Source: Styela clava (Eukaryota; Chordata; Ascidiacea; Stolidobranchia; Styelidae). From it: a stretch of DNA of 64,000 nt. Every line of letters begins with the position of its first letter. Positions within the stretch are counted from its first letter, which is position 1. Below the pieces are notes generated by a model that worked only from the letters and a program-made list of their open reading frames with translations, was not told the DNA's origin and made no database searches. Positions 1-11,610 of the stretch are shown here, piece by piece. Location of the stretch: NCBI RefSeq assembly GCF_964204865.1, contig NC_135251.1, forward strand, positions 9,858,001 through 9,922,000, written 5' to 3'. Made by a program: the position numbers and the translations under genes.

Positions 1-582
1 TTATTGAAAGTTTTTATATTTCTATAAGTCAGCGCAGCTAGGTAACTTAAGTTAAGTAGGTCATAAACTTAACATTTAACAACACTTAAGTTGACCATTT
101 TGATGACGTCACACCTTGAATATTACTGGGTAAAAGCTTCATAATGCAACGAAAGTAATTATGACAAGTCGAAAACAAGTCGGCAGTATGAGTCGTTACA
201 ATGAAATTACCTATTAATTTTACGTTCTAGTCTGGTTTACAATTAACCATACCCAACCGTGCATGGTTGATTAAATGTCCAATTTTTCAAAACATAACAG
301 TATCTAGGATGGTATGGATCATTAAAAAATATACAATACATATTCAGTATCAGACATTGGCACTGTAGGTACTGATATATTCAAACGACTTAAAATTGCC
401 CTTTTAAAATTGTATGACCTATCAAAGACTCTTTTTAACACTCACCAAGTTTAGTTGAGTTAATTTAAAGGTCATGACTAATAAAACGCCACTGTGTATA
501 TCGAAGTTTTGATCGGCAATCTTTAATAGTTATGACTGCTTTAAACAGACAAGATAAGTGTCATGTCACATAATATTTTCAG
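1..582 (+). other. Intron of gene A, 5' part of gene missing
   Basis: No coding exon is recognisable here. The stretch ends in a splice acceptor immediately before the EGF exon at 583, so it is read as the 3' part of an intron of receptor gene A. By analogy with genes B and C, the exons for the signal peptide and C-type lectin domains of gene A, if they exist, should lie upstream of the window. Confidence 0.6.
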
Positions 583-3474
583 AATACTGTCCCAACAATG
601 ACAATCCGTGTCAAAATGATGGAAGCTGTGAGAATACTCCAGGGACCGATCCTTACTTTCAATGTAATTGCAAGCCTGGATATTTTAACGTCACCTGTTC
701 TAGCGATGGTGAGTAACACAACTTGTAGTTTTAAAATTATTTTTGTATTTGATTGAATATTACTTTACACACTAAAGTACGACTTACAGAAAACTAAATT
801 CGCATTTTCGCAACTCTTGGCGTTCATACATTTTCTGTTTGTTTGAATATATACGTAAATTTTTGTGAAAACTGAGTTGAAGTTGACAATTTAATTTTGT
901 ATTTCAGAATACTGTTCAAACAATCCAAATCCTTGTCAAAACAGTGGGAGCTGTGAAAATACACCAAAACATGATCCATATTTTAGATGCAACTGCGAGT
1001 CGGGATTTTACGACAATATATGTTCTAGCGATCGTAAGTATTGTAAAACGGAAGTGAATAAAATAAATATAACCTATAATTAATAATCATTATAGATATG
1101 ATTGCATGCCGGCCTTTCATGACAATAACGGGTTATAGCAATCGTTAGTGACAAACTGCATTTTGAAATCAAATAAAATTATATTCTTTTATAACATACA
1201 GTAAGTACATAATAGACAATTTGTTACACGCAATGATTTTAGATGTAATTCTCTGTGCCTACATTCGATTCCCTTCTTATCATATGCCGTGTTTGCCTTA
1301 ATCGGTATAGTAATTAAATACTACAAAAATATAACAGAGGGTATACTCTACATGCCACCATAATTATGTATTATACATTTTAAGAGACATTGAATGCAAC
1401 CCAAGTCAAAGGAACGTATAATATTGTATAATGAAATATTTTTCCTATTCCCGTGGAAAGCGTCACATGCAAAATATTGTCCAAACTGCACATATTATAG
1501 AAAAACACAAGCAAGTGTCTTTCTGTTGCATTATTAATATTTAGAATAATACAGTGATTTTGAACCTGAGCACGATCAAAACGTTTTTGGAGGTTTGGGG
1601 GTGTTCAAGGGTGTCGACGAAGATCCACATTATCAAGTCTTTCAGTTACCCAGCATATTGTTTTTTGCTATGAAAACTTTGATTCGATTTTGATCACATT
1701 TTATTGAAACATGACAACCAGGAATAGCCCTGATCGGATGACTATGTGCAGTCAATATTTCTCTCGTCCTAATTCATTTTGTTGTAACCAGTTGATCACT
1801 AAGGGGTTTGGCGGTTAATATAATTTGGGAACTCTTAAGATATAACTCCAAAAACTCACCACCGTTTTTTAATTATAATGAGTAAAGACGCATTTGCATT
1901 GTTAATAAGTTCTAGTTGCGCCACTAGTTTTTTGTAATCAAAACGTTGGGGTTAGAAGGAAGCCTGCAGAATAACTTAGGGGTTCGGCAGGTTCGTAAAG
2001 ATTAAAACCACTGGACTAATTTTCTGCTTGTTTTTTTTTAAATTCATCATTTAGTTTATAAGATTTATATTCTGATTCTACAATTCTCTATAGTGCTTCC
2101 GCGATAGGTGGGTAAGGTGAACTGAAGTATAAATTATTTATTTTATTACCAAATGTGATTGGATGTCGGTCTGCTACGGCAATACCGATTTCTGTCAAAC
2201 GTTGGTAACAGACTACATTTTGAATTGAAATTGATACACCCGAATAACTCAGAATACAAACATAACTGCAATGCATAAAAATGAATCTTAGTGAAACTAT
2301 GTTGTTATGCCTATTTTTTTTATTATTAAAATCTACTCAAAGTGGATATTTTCGTTAGCCTACCTCATAAAATTCCTTCACTGCAAAAAGTTATTATTTA
2401 CAAATTTACATCTTGTTAGTTATATGAGATGAATATCTTAGCGGTTGAGAATGTGTGAAGTTATAAAATCGGAATGATTGCACGAATAAGGTTAATGTTA
2501 TGTCGCATAACAATTTCAGAATATTGCCCCAATAATGGGAATCCGTGTCAAAATGGAGGAAGCTGTGTAAATATGCCAGAAAAAGATCCATATTATAAAT
2601 GTACTTGCATACCTGGATATTTCAACTATACCTGTTCTAGCGATGGTGAGCAACAAAATGCGTTTATATGAATTAATTTTAGTTTAATAAAGATTGCTTT
2701 GAAAACTGAGACAAAGGTATTAGCATTTAAACTCCTAGCGTTAATTATTTCCAGTCTGTCTGGATGATATATCGTTAAACTCATTTACACTCAATGTAGG
2801 ACCACAACATATTGTTCTGCTATAAATAGTGACAGGTCTTTCTTATCCATTATTATATAAATTAAAAGAATATTTCTTCATCTACAGCCAACAATTCCAA
2901 AATTAAAACTTTATTTTTATCTATATTACAATTTGCCAACGTCGAGAATATTTAATCTATATCTTTCACGATGAGAGAATACAAATCATTCCGGTTTGTT
3001 CCTTTCGATTGATATTACCTGAATATCGATTGATGACAGCTAAATAATATAACTTTTCGAGCCTTTTAATAACATTAAAATTGTCTGTTGTCAAGGTTAT
3101 TGATTCTAAGAAAAAGTTTCAAACCTCTTGCCCATCACATCCTTCTAATATGTAACTTTGTTCGATTTAAAAGTTGAAAACAACCCCAAATCGATTTTAC
3201 TTGAATGGTGGTATAATTGGTGGGTTTAGATTTGTTTAGAGGTTTATTGTGTGTCAATTCATACCCTGATCTACATAAATTACTTATTTCGCTTATAATC
3301 GCACAAATTGAATAGGTAATGCACCCACAAAGAGATCTTACTTTTTAGACTATTGCGAGCACAATGCTAATCCGTGTCTAAATGGAGGAAGGTGTATATC
3401 TACTCATGGTGTTCATCCTTATTTTGAATGCGACTGTGCGGAAGGATATTTTGGTGATTTTTGCTCCGACGACC
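583..3474 (+). other. Gene A EGF array (4 single-exon EGF modules)
   Basis: Each EGF domain is one phase-1 symmetrical exon of exactly 126 bp. Each has six cysteines in the C-x(n)-NPCxNxGxC...YxCxCxxGYxxxxC pattern: 583-708 (EYCPNNDNPCQNDGSC), 908-1033 (EYCSNNPNPCQNSGSC), 2520-2645 (EYCPNNGNPCQNGGSC) and 3349-3474 (DYCEHNANPCLNGGRC). Phase-1 exons can be added, lost or swapped without breaking the frame, which is what the comparison of A, B and C shows. The introns between modules are themselves related, for example near 1090-1190 and 2140-2280, so whole exon-plus-intron units were duplicated. I see no clear calcium-binding EGF consensus. Confidence 0.88.
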
Positions 3475-6400
3475 GTAAGTATTGTTCTAGTAATCTAGTT
3501 CAGTGTGTTAAGGAACTTGATTCTCATACGAATACTTGCAATAAATGTTACTGTTTTCATAAATAGAACCAATTAATAAGTGAAGAAAATTTTAGGGCAT
3601 TCACTGTTTTAAAAAAAGACATCGCCTTTATACCATGTGACAAACAAGGGCAAACAAAATACTCCTACATATCTTGCTAAATAAGTATTTCACATCAAAT
3701 TTCGGTATAAATATTTCAGAATTTGAAACACCAAAAATTATCAGTGCCTGTGGAGAGCCTTGCACAGACGATGGGAAAATTAATGTCACTTGGAAGCCGC
3801 ATACTGCAATTAAACACTTGTAAGTCGCACGAACTTGTATTTGGTTGAAACTGTCGTTGATGTCTAAAATAAACAAAACATTATATTTCTTATTCAATCC
3901 TCATACATTATATATTCAATTTTACAAAGTGGTACTGGTAAGTTTCATTCATCCAAATTCCAGAATACAACACAATTTTGTTTATACTTTCGAAACTTTA
4001 TCTTCGTTTCAACATATACAAAACCAACTGAGTTTGTATCCTTACATATTTAACTACTGCAGGATGTCTCAAAAATGAGTAAACACTTTTAATTTTGATT
4101 TGCTTTTCAGCTACTCATCATCATAGACCGTTCATTTTTTCAGAAAACATAGTATGGATAAGTAGTAAAATTTAGGTATTGTTTGCATTTTCCATGACAA
4201 AGAGGTAAACCCAAAAAATGAGGTGCAATATTGCTGTTTGGCACGAAGCATATATCCAGTAAGGCAAACTCAGCGCCTATTTGGAATTAATTCGGCTCAA
4301 AATGTTTTTCCTCAGAGCATCCGCACCTTGGTCTTCCTGATCTTTATGCATCAACTACATATCCAGTTTTCATAAATTTACGATGAATTGCATAAAATGT
4401 TCCTCGCGTAGAAGCCGAATTAATTCCAAAATCCCGTTAAAGAGGCGCTGAGTTTACCTTACTGATTTATATGCTCCTTGCCAAACAGCAAATTTTCACC
4501 GCATTTCTTGGTTAATCTTTTTCTCATTCTGGGGGTTGAGTAAAATTCCATAAATACTTAAATTTTACTACTTATCCATACTTTGTTGTCTGAAGAAATG
4601 AACCTTCTATGATGAGTACCTGAAAAGCAAATCCAAATTAAAATTGTATACTTACTTTTGAGACACCCTGTAAGTTGGACTAGTCATACAAAGATGCTTA
4701 ATTTATTACAGATATCAAATAACACTCTTGAATTCATTCGAAGAATGGCATAATTCTGGTGAAATTGCTCCAAGTGATATTCATGTGCAAAATTTGATCA
4801 TCGAAAATTTGTATCCAGATTCACAATACGATATTAAGGTATGAAATACAGTAGAATGCTAACAAAGTTCCATTGCTGATTACTTTGAATATATATCTTT
4901 TTAACTGACATAAAAAACATATACAGAAGAACAAGTATTTATTTGTTTTTTCAGATAACTGCTTGCCCGACAAACTGTATCGCAGAACTAAGCGATAACG
5001 CAACCGCCACCACAGGAATTGGTTTACCTGGAAAGATACTCACAGCAACAGTTTCACAAAATTACGAAACTAATTATTGTGAAGTTACTTGGACTTGGCC
5101 TGAAACCATATCAGAGGAAGATGTTGAAATGTTCCAGGTTAGCATTAGTTATTATTGATTTATGTTAAAGATAATTATGAATAGGATTTTACATTTTGAC
5201 GTCACTTTATCGAAAAAATGAGAAATAAATTACATACAAGAAATTTTTGTGCAAAATGTTTAAAATTTCTTATATATCAATCATATTTACATTCTATTTA
5301 TATAATTCCATATTACGTCCGATACTTGATGAAATATAAATTTTATATTTTTTTTGGTAAAGGTGTAAGGCGAACAGATATTTTCATTTATAATAGATGA
5401 ATTATCAGGCAACATTTGTACGAAAACCGCCCAGTTCTGACATCACAACAATACATGGGGAAGTTTCAGTTAATCCGCCCAAATTAACATATAATCTGAA
5501 GACGGAGCCAAACCGCATTTACAACTTTGATGTCTCAGCTGTTTCATGTGCTGGATCTGGTCCTAAAACAATCGCAACAGGCGAATGCATTACTGATAGT
5601 GAAGGTACGAATGAAGAATTTTAATTCCCGTAATAATAAGTTTTACTATCGATTATATATTTTTAAATTAGTACTCATAATTTGAACTAAATACTTGTTT
5701 CAACTAATTTCAAGTATATACTCCCTTATCGGTGAAATTGGTATTTGTCTCAGCTCCCGATTATATTGAAGAGCCAAATATAATTGATGAATCGCCAGGT
5801 TCAACTAGGGATCTGGAAATAATTTTACCAAATGAAGATAACGGGCCTATAAGGTAGGTGAATTTCAATCTGCTAGATCTTCAAAAATATATATTGGTCT
5901 ACTTTGTTTCATTAGTTATATATTAATAACAGTAAAACAGCAACAGGTAAAATTGGTATAGTGAAGACATATAAACACACGATAAAAACGATTCACAGAA
6001 GGGAAAAAATAGAAGTTACATAATTTATTTATTCTACGGTTATGGTAATGAAATATTTAAAAAAAAATTCAGTTGCGTATTCGTCGTTGTCAAAAATGGG
6101 CCCATTGATAACAATGATTTATTCGATATTGTTAAACTACGAAAAGTGTCATCGGAAGCATTGACAGATGAAACTCCCAATGGGAAAGAATATTTGGCTG
6201 TCGCTATGAAACGGTTTGTCTTAGAATGTGGTAGAATTACAATACATATGCTTCTACATATTTTAAATTATGATTTCCATAATGTCATGATTTAGTCCTA
6301 ATATAATTCCTTTTTAAATTTAATTCTAGAATCAATGATCAATCATGCATGTGTCTAAATCCTTAACCATCATTTGGACACAAAGTGGACCTATGAGTAG

Positions 6401-7535
6401 TTTTGATATTATATTGTTGTTGTTGTTTCTCTTGTTGTTAGCATGTTTATTTTTCGTCTGGATGGAATAATCGCTTTTCCCTTTAGCTACTGGTTTAATC
6501 AACTTTAAAATTTTCCGGGGTTAAAAATTGTTTTTGTCTCAAAGGTTATTACTTGTAATTTTCCTAAATGTTTCTGTGAGATCTGATATTTCATCCAAAA
6601 TCTACTGTTTCATTTTTAACCATGGGAACACGTTTATGTGACATTCTCACGGCTGGTACTGGTAGTCTACTGTGTTCGATTGCATACTCGCATTACAGCG
6701 TTTTGTACCTCAGGTCCATGTATTATAGCACAGCTCTCTTGTTGTTATCCAGATCTGAATTTTCTGAAACATCCATAACTGTGAAACTTGGCGATGAAAT
6801 TACCAGTGGCTGTGATGTCACAGACAAGAGCGCAAAAAATAGCATTAATCATTACGACGCAAAGAACTGGCAGCTTGTAATTGGGAATAGCTACAGGTAA
6901 TGCTATATATCTCAATGAGCATTCTGATGGCCCATAGCCCTATCAAATAACAAATGCAGATGAAGCGTACTAAAGAATAACGACATGATTCTGCATAGAG
7001 AGATAAAAATAGTTCATTCAATTTCTATTTCAGTACTTACGTTGTAACAACAAGTCCAAATGAAGAAGAAACGGTATTGTTTCAACAAAGCTCTATAGAA
7101 GAATTTGAGAATGGAAGTTCCGATTCGGGAACCGGTATCATTGACTGAACCATCACAATAAAATTTTTATAAAACCCTCTTTTATTTAGTTATTTAATCA
7201 ACTAGTTGCTTTCATGCTAAATATAAAGAAATGTAACATCTATTTTATTTTTAACAGATATGGCATGGATAGCTGGTGTTGTGGTGGGTATAGTTGCTCT
7301 AGCTACTCTAGTGGTTGGTGCAATTTTTTACACGAAACGTCGCCAACAACCTGAAAATAGAGAATCGTCGCTGACAAGTTCAAAGAGTACCTCAAAGGAT
7401 CATACCGACCTTTACGAAACTACGGGGTATCAAACAGCTGGAAATCCTGATATATCATTAGTAAAAGATACTGATATAAGTATGATAAAAATAAGTTTTG
7501 TATATATTTGTATTAACTTTGTTAAAGCAGTATGA
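583..7535 (+). CDS. Gene A (5'-partial): EGF/FN3 transmembrane receptor without phosphatase
   Basis: Thirteen exons are visible: 583-708, 908-1033, 2520-2645, 3349-3474, 3720-3819, 4712-4838, 4955-5137, 5397-5604, 5754-5853, 6073-6213, 6753-6896, 7034-7134 and 7258-7535, about 628 codons. All junctions are GT..AG and the frame stays open. Order: four EGF domains, two FN3-like domains, a receptor-phosphatase-type membrane-proximal domain, one TM helix and a cytoplasmic tail of about 65 residues. It is presumably a cell-surface receptor. No catalytic domain follows. The next 4 kb hold no exon I can recognise until the signal peptide of gene B. The tail carries an LYETTGYQTAGNP motif. Relative to gene B, the stop codon TAA reads AAA, so the tail runs on about 15 residues to TGA. 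The ligand is unknown. Exon structure and relation to B are well supported; function is inference. Confidence 0.85.
4060..4670. mobile_element. Long fold-back (MITE-like) element in gene A intron
   Basis: The left end CAGGATGTCTCAAAAATGAG and the right end, whose complement reads CAGGGTGTCTCAAAAGTAAG, form long imperfect inverted arms of about 250 bp (about 4060-4310 and 4395-4670). The termini resemble mariner-type ends (CAGGGTGT...), and a TA follows the right end. The equivalent intron of gene B is only about 260 bp and lacks the element, so it entered gene A after the duplication. No transposase ORF is present. Confidence 0.8.
6214..6752 (+). other. Gene A intron expanded relative to gene B
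   Basis: The intron between the two exons of the membrane-proximal domain is about 540 bp, against about 195 bp in gene B. The extra DNA lies roughly at 6390-6740 and includes a TTG-rich run near 6415-6440. It is probably an insertion, but I could not define its ends or family. The 92-residue frame across 6622-6900 is this intron read through into the real exon 6753-6896. Confidence 0.4.
7258..7535 (+). other. Gene A transmembrane helix and short tyrosine tail (last exon)
   Basis: One exon encodes the TM helix (WIAGVVVGIVALATLVVGAI), a basic stop-transfer KRR and the whole tail. In gene C the corresponding TM and juxtamembrane segments are split over three exons (49355-49436, 49713-49777, 49925-50052), so A and B lack two introns here. 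LYETTGYQ is placed like LYENVES of gene C. The stop is TGA at 7533-7535; in gene B the homologous frame ends about 15 codons earlier. AATAAA overlaps the stop region (about 7535-7540) and could be a polyadenylation signal. Confidence 0.85.
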
Positions 7536-10500
7536 ATAAAACAACATCCCGTTTTTATGTACTTTGTGGATTTGACTATGTGGAGTTCCAAGTGTCGAAC
7601 ATTTTAGTATTTAAGCAAAGCACTATTCCACTGTATTTGTGAAAATGAATAGAAAATATTTGTCACAGATCTTAGAAATTAATTCATCACTGAACTAAAA
7701 ATAATAACCAAAAACATTTTTTCCAACTATTGCGATAGTGTAAAAGCAAACATACCCACAAAAATTTGATTTATATTTATACGCAGTTTTATGAATTCAA
7801 AATTATATTAGTTTATATATAACACATGAAAATTCATATAATTTCACAATACTTTTAAGGTAAACGCTAACAACTAAATTCATATTCATAGATCAGCAAC
7901 ATATATATTCTACAATACCTGGAGTTGGATAGGAAAGAGTTGTTTTGCAGAATCAGGATTTGGAGAATGCTTGAAGTTCTTCTGATATTTTTAATTTAGG
8001 GCCAAAACTCATATCAAACTATTACATATTTTTCGAAGTTCATTTAAACAATCTTGGTGTTAACATAAATTTGTTTGAGCAGCCAATTTTAAAATTTAGG
8101 GAAATTTTAGAAAATTAAGCAACAAAAATATTGTTAAAATGGGATTCAATTTCGAATTATAAATTCATAAAACATATTTTGGCTAAAGAACGTTGAATTT
8201 TGTTTCTTGGTTGGCATTGATTTGTGCAATGATATTTTTTCTAGTTCTTCTCATTCGCCTTATAAATTATGCACAATTACAACAAAATTCGTGGTTTTTA
8301 AAGAAGATGGTATGATTAATAAATACAATAGCCTTTGATAATTGGATATATTTTTTTGTTCAATATAGAAAAAAAGATTTTATTAACGCCCACTGATTCA
8401 AATCAATTTATGTTTTTATGTTTTTTCAATATTATAATTTCCATCCAAGTTTCTATTTTTCTAGTGAACAAAATAAAGTAACTATGCAACGGATACTTTA
8501 TTATACACTGTTTTTAAACGAAAACAGTCCAGCAATTTAAATTTCAAACATTTCTGGTTTTGCCATTCTGTTCTATAGTTGAGTTTGACGAATTGTTACA
8601 AAAAATGCCTAGAATATGCAATAAACGCCTTAATGTTATGTTGTGTTAAAAATTCGATATCGTGGTGATGCACATTCGTTAGGCTAAAGTCAAGTTCAAA
8701 AAGTATTATTTGAAATCCTATGAGAACTCTATAGAAGTGAATGAAATTCATTACAAAGTTATAATAAAAGACCCTCGTTATAGAAAGTCCAACTGCGCGA
8801 CTGTAGGCGCCGGTATGTATCGAATATTTAATATAGTGGATTACAAGTGGAATAAGTTGTGATTAATTGTAGTCTTCGTTATATAGCATTTCATTACATA
8901 AACAGGTAATTCAAACGCTGAAAGGATTTTATAAAGTCCTAATGTGAAACAATATGACAAGCAGTCAATTGATAGACTGCTAATTTCATTTTAGGATCTC
9001 CAGATTGTGCATAGGTAAACGGTAGGTTAATCGGTCATCGCGATCGTAGTTCTGCAATCTCTCGTGACACATCCTTACATTTTAATATATATTCATTTTC
9101 CATTAGGTTTTAGTAGGTTGTCATTCATGGAGATCAGTAACATCCATAATTAAAGAACTAAATACGTCCAGAAATAGCATCAGCGCTCATACTAACATTT
9201 TAAAGTGACTCGAAGCATCAAAAAGCTCATTTAAACTTGTAAAACATAGACTTCTACCAAGACAAAAGAATATTCATAGTAAGCCGGAAATACGAAACAA
9301 TTTGTTGACCAACTAAAGAGTTCACTCCGGCTATCATTTGGAAATCCCAACAAGATGTTAAACGCAATTAGGAGATTCCAATATACATATCGTATTTGTT
9401 GAAAAATTGGTACGGTATATTATTGTACAGCGCAGTACCAAGAAGGATCTTTAATCCAATAGTGGGCTCCCTTCATTTTTGCAAAAAACTGACTGCATAA
9501 TAATTGAAACGAACCAAATAATATCTTTTTATATATCCCAAACTCACTTCAACGACTCTAAGATAGTCCCAATTGAGCAAATCCTAATTTACCAAAAAAT
9601 GCGTTGTAATAAAAATATTATTGAGTTGCCAAATTTTTTTGTCCTTGCAAATATAATATAAACGCTTTAATCGGTCAGTGAAATAATGAAGCTCTTTAAA
9701 ACTGAAACTTTCATGCAATATGATTTTTATTATTACTATAATATTTATACTTTAATTTTTTGTTAAAAGGTTTGCAAACCATTTTTATAATTTATAAAAT
9801 TTTCAAATAGTATTTTGAATAACAGTACAAATTCATTTTTAGTATTATAGGCAGAATTTTCTATTTTATGGTCATTTTGAGTTCACATGCATAACAATAT
9901 CACGTTAAAACTAATTTTTCGAAGTAAAAAAATTTTTTTTTCTTAGTGGCCTACTTCTTTCCTATTACTGTAAGAGTGATGATAACACTTTCTATTTTTA
10001 TTTGGGAATGATTTCGCATTTTTGGGAATTACAAATACATTGAACTCTGTCATATTTACATTTATACCTACAACACAGACTGGTGCATAAATCAACTTAT
10101 GTATTCATTCTCAACATATTGTTCCAAAATACCTTGTACTTAACTGTGTAATTTTTCATTCTCTGATGTACCTGATGGTATACAACTGAAAGTCAAAAGT
10201 TAAATATATACTAGAGTAACTAGATCGTATTATTGTGGTGGACATTTATGCTATGATCAACATGAGATAATAATAAGGCCTCTCTTATGATTGTATTTAA
10301 ACAATTGTCAGTCATCTAAATACATACATGCGCACGATGGTGAAGAAGGACTTGAGGATTATTCATAAATATCCTATAATACTATAATTCATCGACAAAA
10401 AAGAGAATTTTAGTAGCATTTAGTAGGGTTTCGTAGAAATTTACTAAAATCTTATTGGGAGTTTTAGCACGATTTAGGTATTTTATTCATTCAAGGTTTT

Positions 10501-10700
10501 TATATTTTTTCATACTTTAGATATGATATTGTTTTGCATTTCTAAAGTAAGTAGGTATATATATATATATTGATCGAATGAGTTAATTTGGTATTACTAT
10601 AACAAACAAAAAATTTCAATTTATAAAATGTCACGAACAACAAATTGCGATTTAGTGTTCACCAATGAGTTTTGTATTGCTAACGATAGAGATATACACG
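7536..10700. other. Intergenic, A to B; no gene seen
   Basis: AT-rich, with no ORF showing domain similarity. It aligns by eye, with many small changes, to 28429-32850 between genes B and C, so it is part of the tandem duplication unit. That sister stretch contains two hAT insertions missing here. A TA microsatellite lies near 10557-10570. Confidence 0.7.
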
Positions 10701-11519
10701 CCATGAATTTACACAGAAAACCTTGAGCAAATAAATATTATTTACCGATCGAAGTGTTTCACTTAGCAATAAAATCGCGGAACCTTTCATTCGCTATTGT
10801 ATCAGACAGTATGAGTCCAGTATAAACGTTGAACATCGCCAGTAACGTTAGACTGTTGTATATTGAAAGATCAGTATTTCAAATTTCTGGAGATTTAAGG
10901 AATTGGATTTTAACTTATATTGTTATCTTCGTCTGCGTTAAATCAGCTGAAAGTTTCACAACAAACATGATTAGAGATGCAATAAATTCCACGACGCTCT
11001 GTTAACCAAACCTAATGTTAATACATGGAGGTATTTGTACTTTTTTGAAACAATGCATCACGAGGTATTTGAAAGCATCTATGTAAAGTGAATCGCTTGG
11101 TAATAATATGGATGTAATTTTGCGAGTGAAAGTTAGTTTAATATTACCAATATAGATAATATTATTTAATAGAAAATAAAATTTTGAGAAGCTAATTAAT
11201 CTATTCATACAAAGCATAGTATGGATTTAGTGGTATATTCATTCTAGCATATGGTAGAAAATATCTATTTTCAATTGCCATGGTATCTCGCTGCTTAATT
11301 TCTAGCATAATATCTGGCTCACAGGATTCTTCAACAATCAGTAAACGTTTAAAATATGCATTTTTATGCTTAAAATATACAAATGAATAGTCAGATATGA
11401 AAGAAATAATGACATCATAAAAGATTAAGGAAATGCCATAGAAAGTATTGATTCAATCGAAAATGTAAAAGAGTATTTACAATTCTTCTAGTATATATCT
11501 GACTAAAGTTTATGATTAT
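10700..11519 (+). promoter_or_regulatory. Putative promoter/5' regulatory region of gene B
   Basis: This stretch before the B start codon is far more alike its counterpart before gene C (about 32850-33652) than is the DNA further upstream. Over about 330 bp (10900-11220) I count only about 10 differences. Such a conserved block next to both start codons suggests promoter, enhancer or an unseen 5' untranslated exon. A TATA-like GTATATATC lies about 25 bp before the ATG. The reverse-strand 71-residue frame inside it is not coding: its changes do not favour silent positions. Confidence 0.45.
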
Positions 11520-11610
11520 ATGCACATTGGTGTAAATTTGAACATGAGAAAGATAGCTTGGACAATTATCGTTGTATTTGTGTCAATATTGAAAACTGTG
11601 AGGCCTCAAG
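11520..11610 (+). other. Gene B signal-peptide exon
   Basis: Two in-frame methionines are conserved in B and C: ATG at 11520 and 11544. From the second, [19 protein letters not shown] has the basic start and hydrophobic core of a signal peptide, followed by RPQ and a phase-1 donor. Either start gives a secreted N terminus. The second has the more classical signal, but I kept the longer frame because both are conserved. Confidence 0.75.

Larger units (their letters stand above)
3720..7134 (+). other. Gene A FN3-like and membrane-proximal ectodomain
   Basis: Eight exons encode two FN3-like modules and a membrane-proximal domain. The first module is 3720-3819 plus 4712-4838 (KINVTWKP..., YPDSQYDIK). 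The second is 4955-5137 plus 5397-5604 (VTWTWPETIS..., RIYNFDVSAVSCAGSGP). The membrane-proximal domain is 5754-7134 (SCVFVVVKNG, EYLAVAMKR, VKLGDE, IGNSYRTYVVTTSP). This last domain resembles the pre-TM ectodomain of receptor tyrosine phosphatases of the LAR kind (hydrophobic strand, YxAA/YLAV strand, LGD, SGxxY). It also matches gene C exon by exon with the same phases. That is the best evidence that gene A descends from a receptor phosphatase. Confidence 0.75.

Noticed and set aside
6622-6900. 92-residue frame beginning MGTRLCDIL
   Set aside because: Intron read-through into the true exon 6753-6896; the extra part has no counterpart in gene B or C.
11002-11217. 71-residue reverse-strand frame conserved at 33156-33371
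   Set aside because: Conserved only because the DNA block is conserved; the seven or so differences change amino acids rather than silent positions, and no domain or splice context fits a gene.
10013-11220. Possible extra gene between A and B
   Set aside because: No frame longer than about 70 codons, no domain and no splice-consistent chain; similarity to 32200-33370 is at DNA level only.
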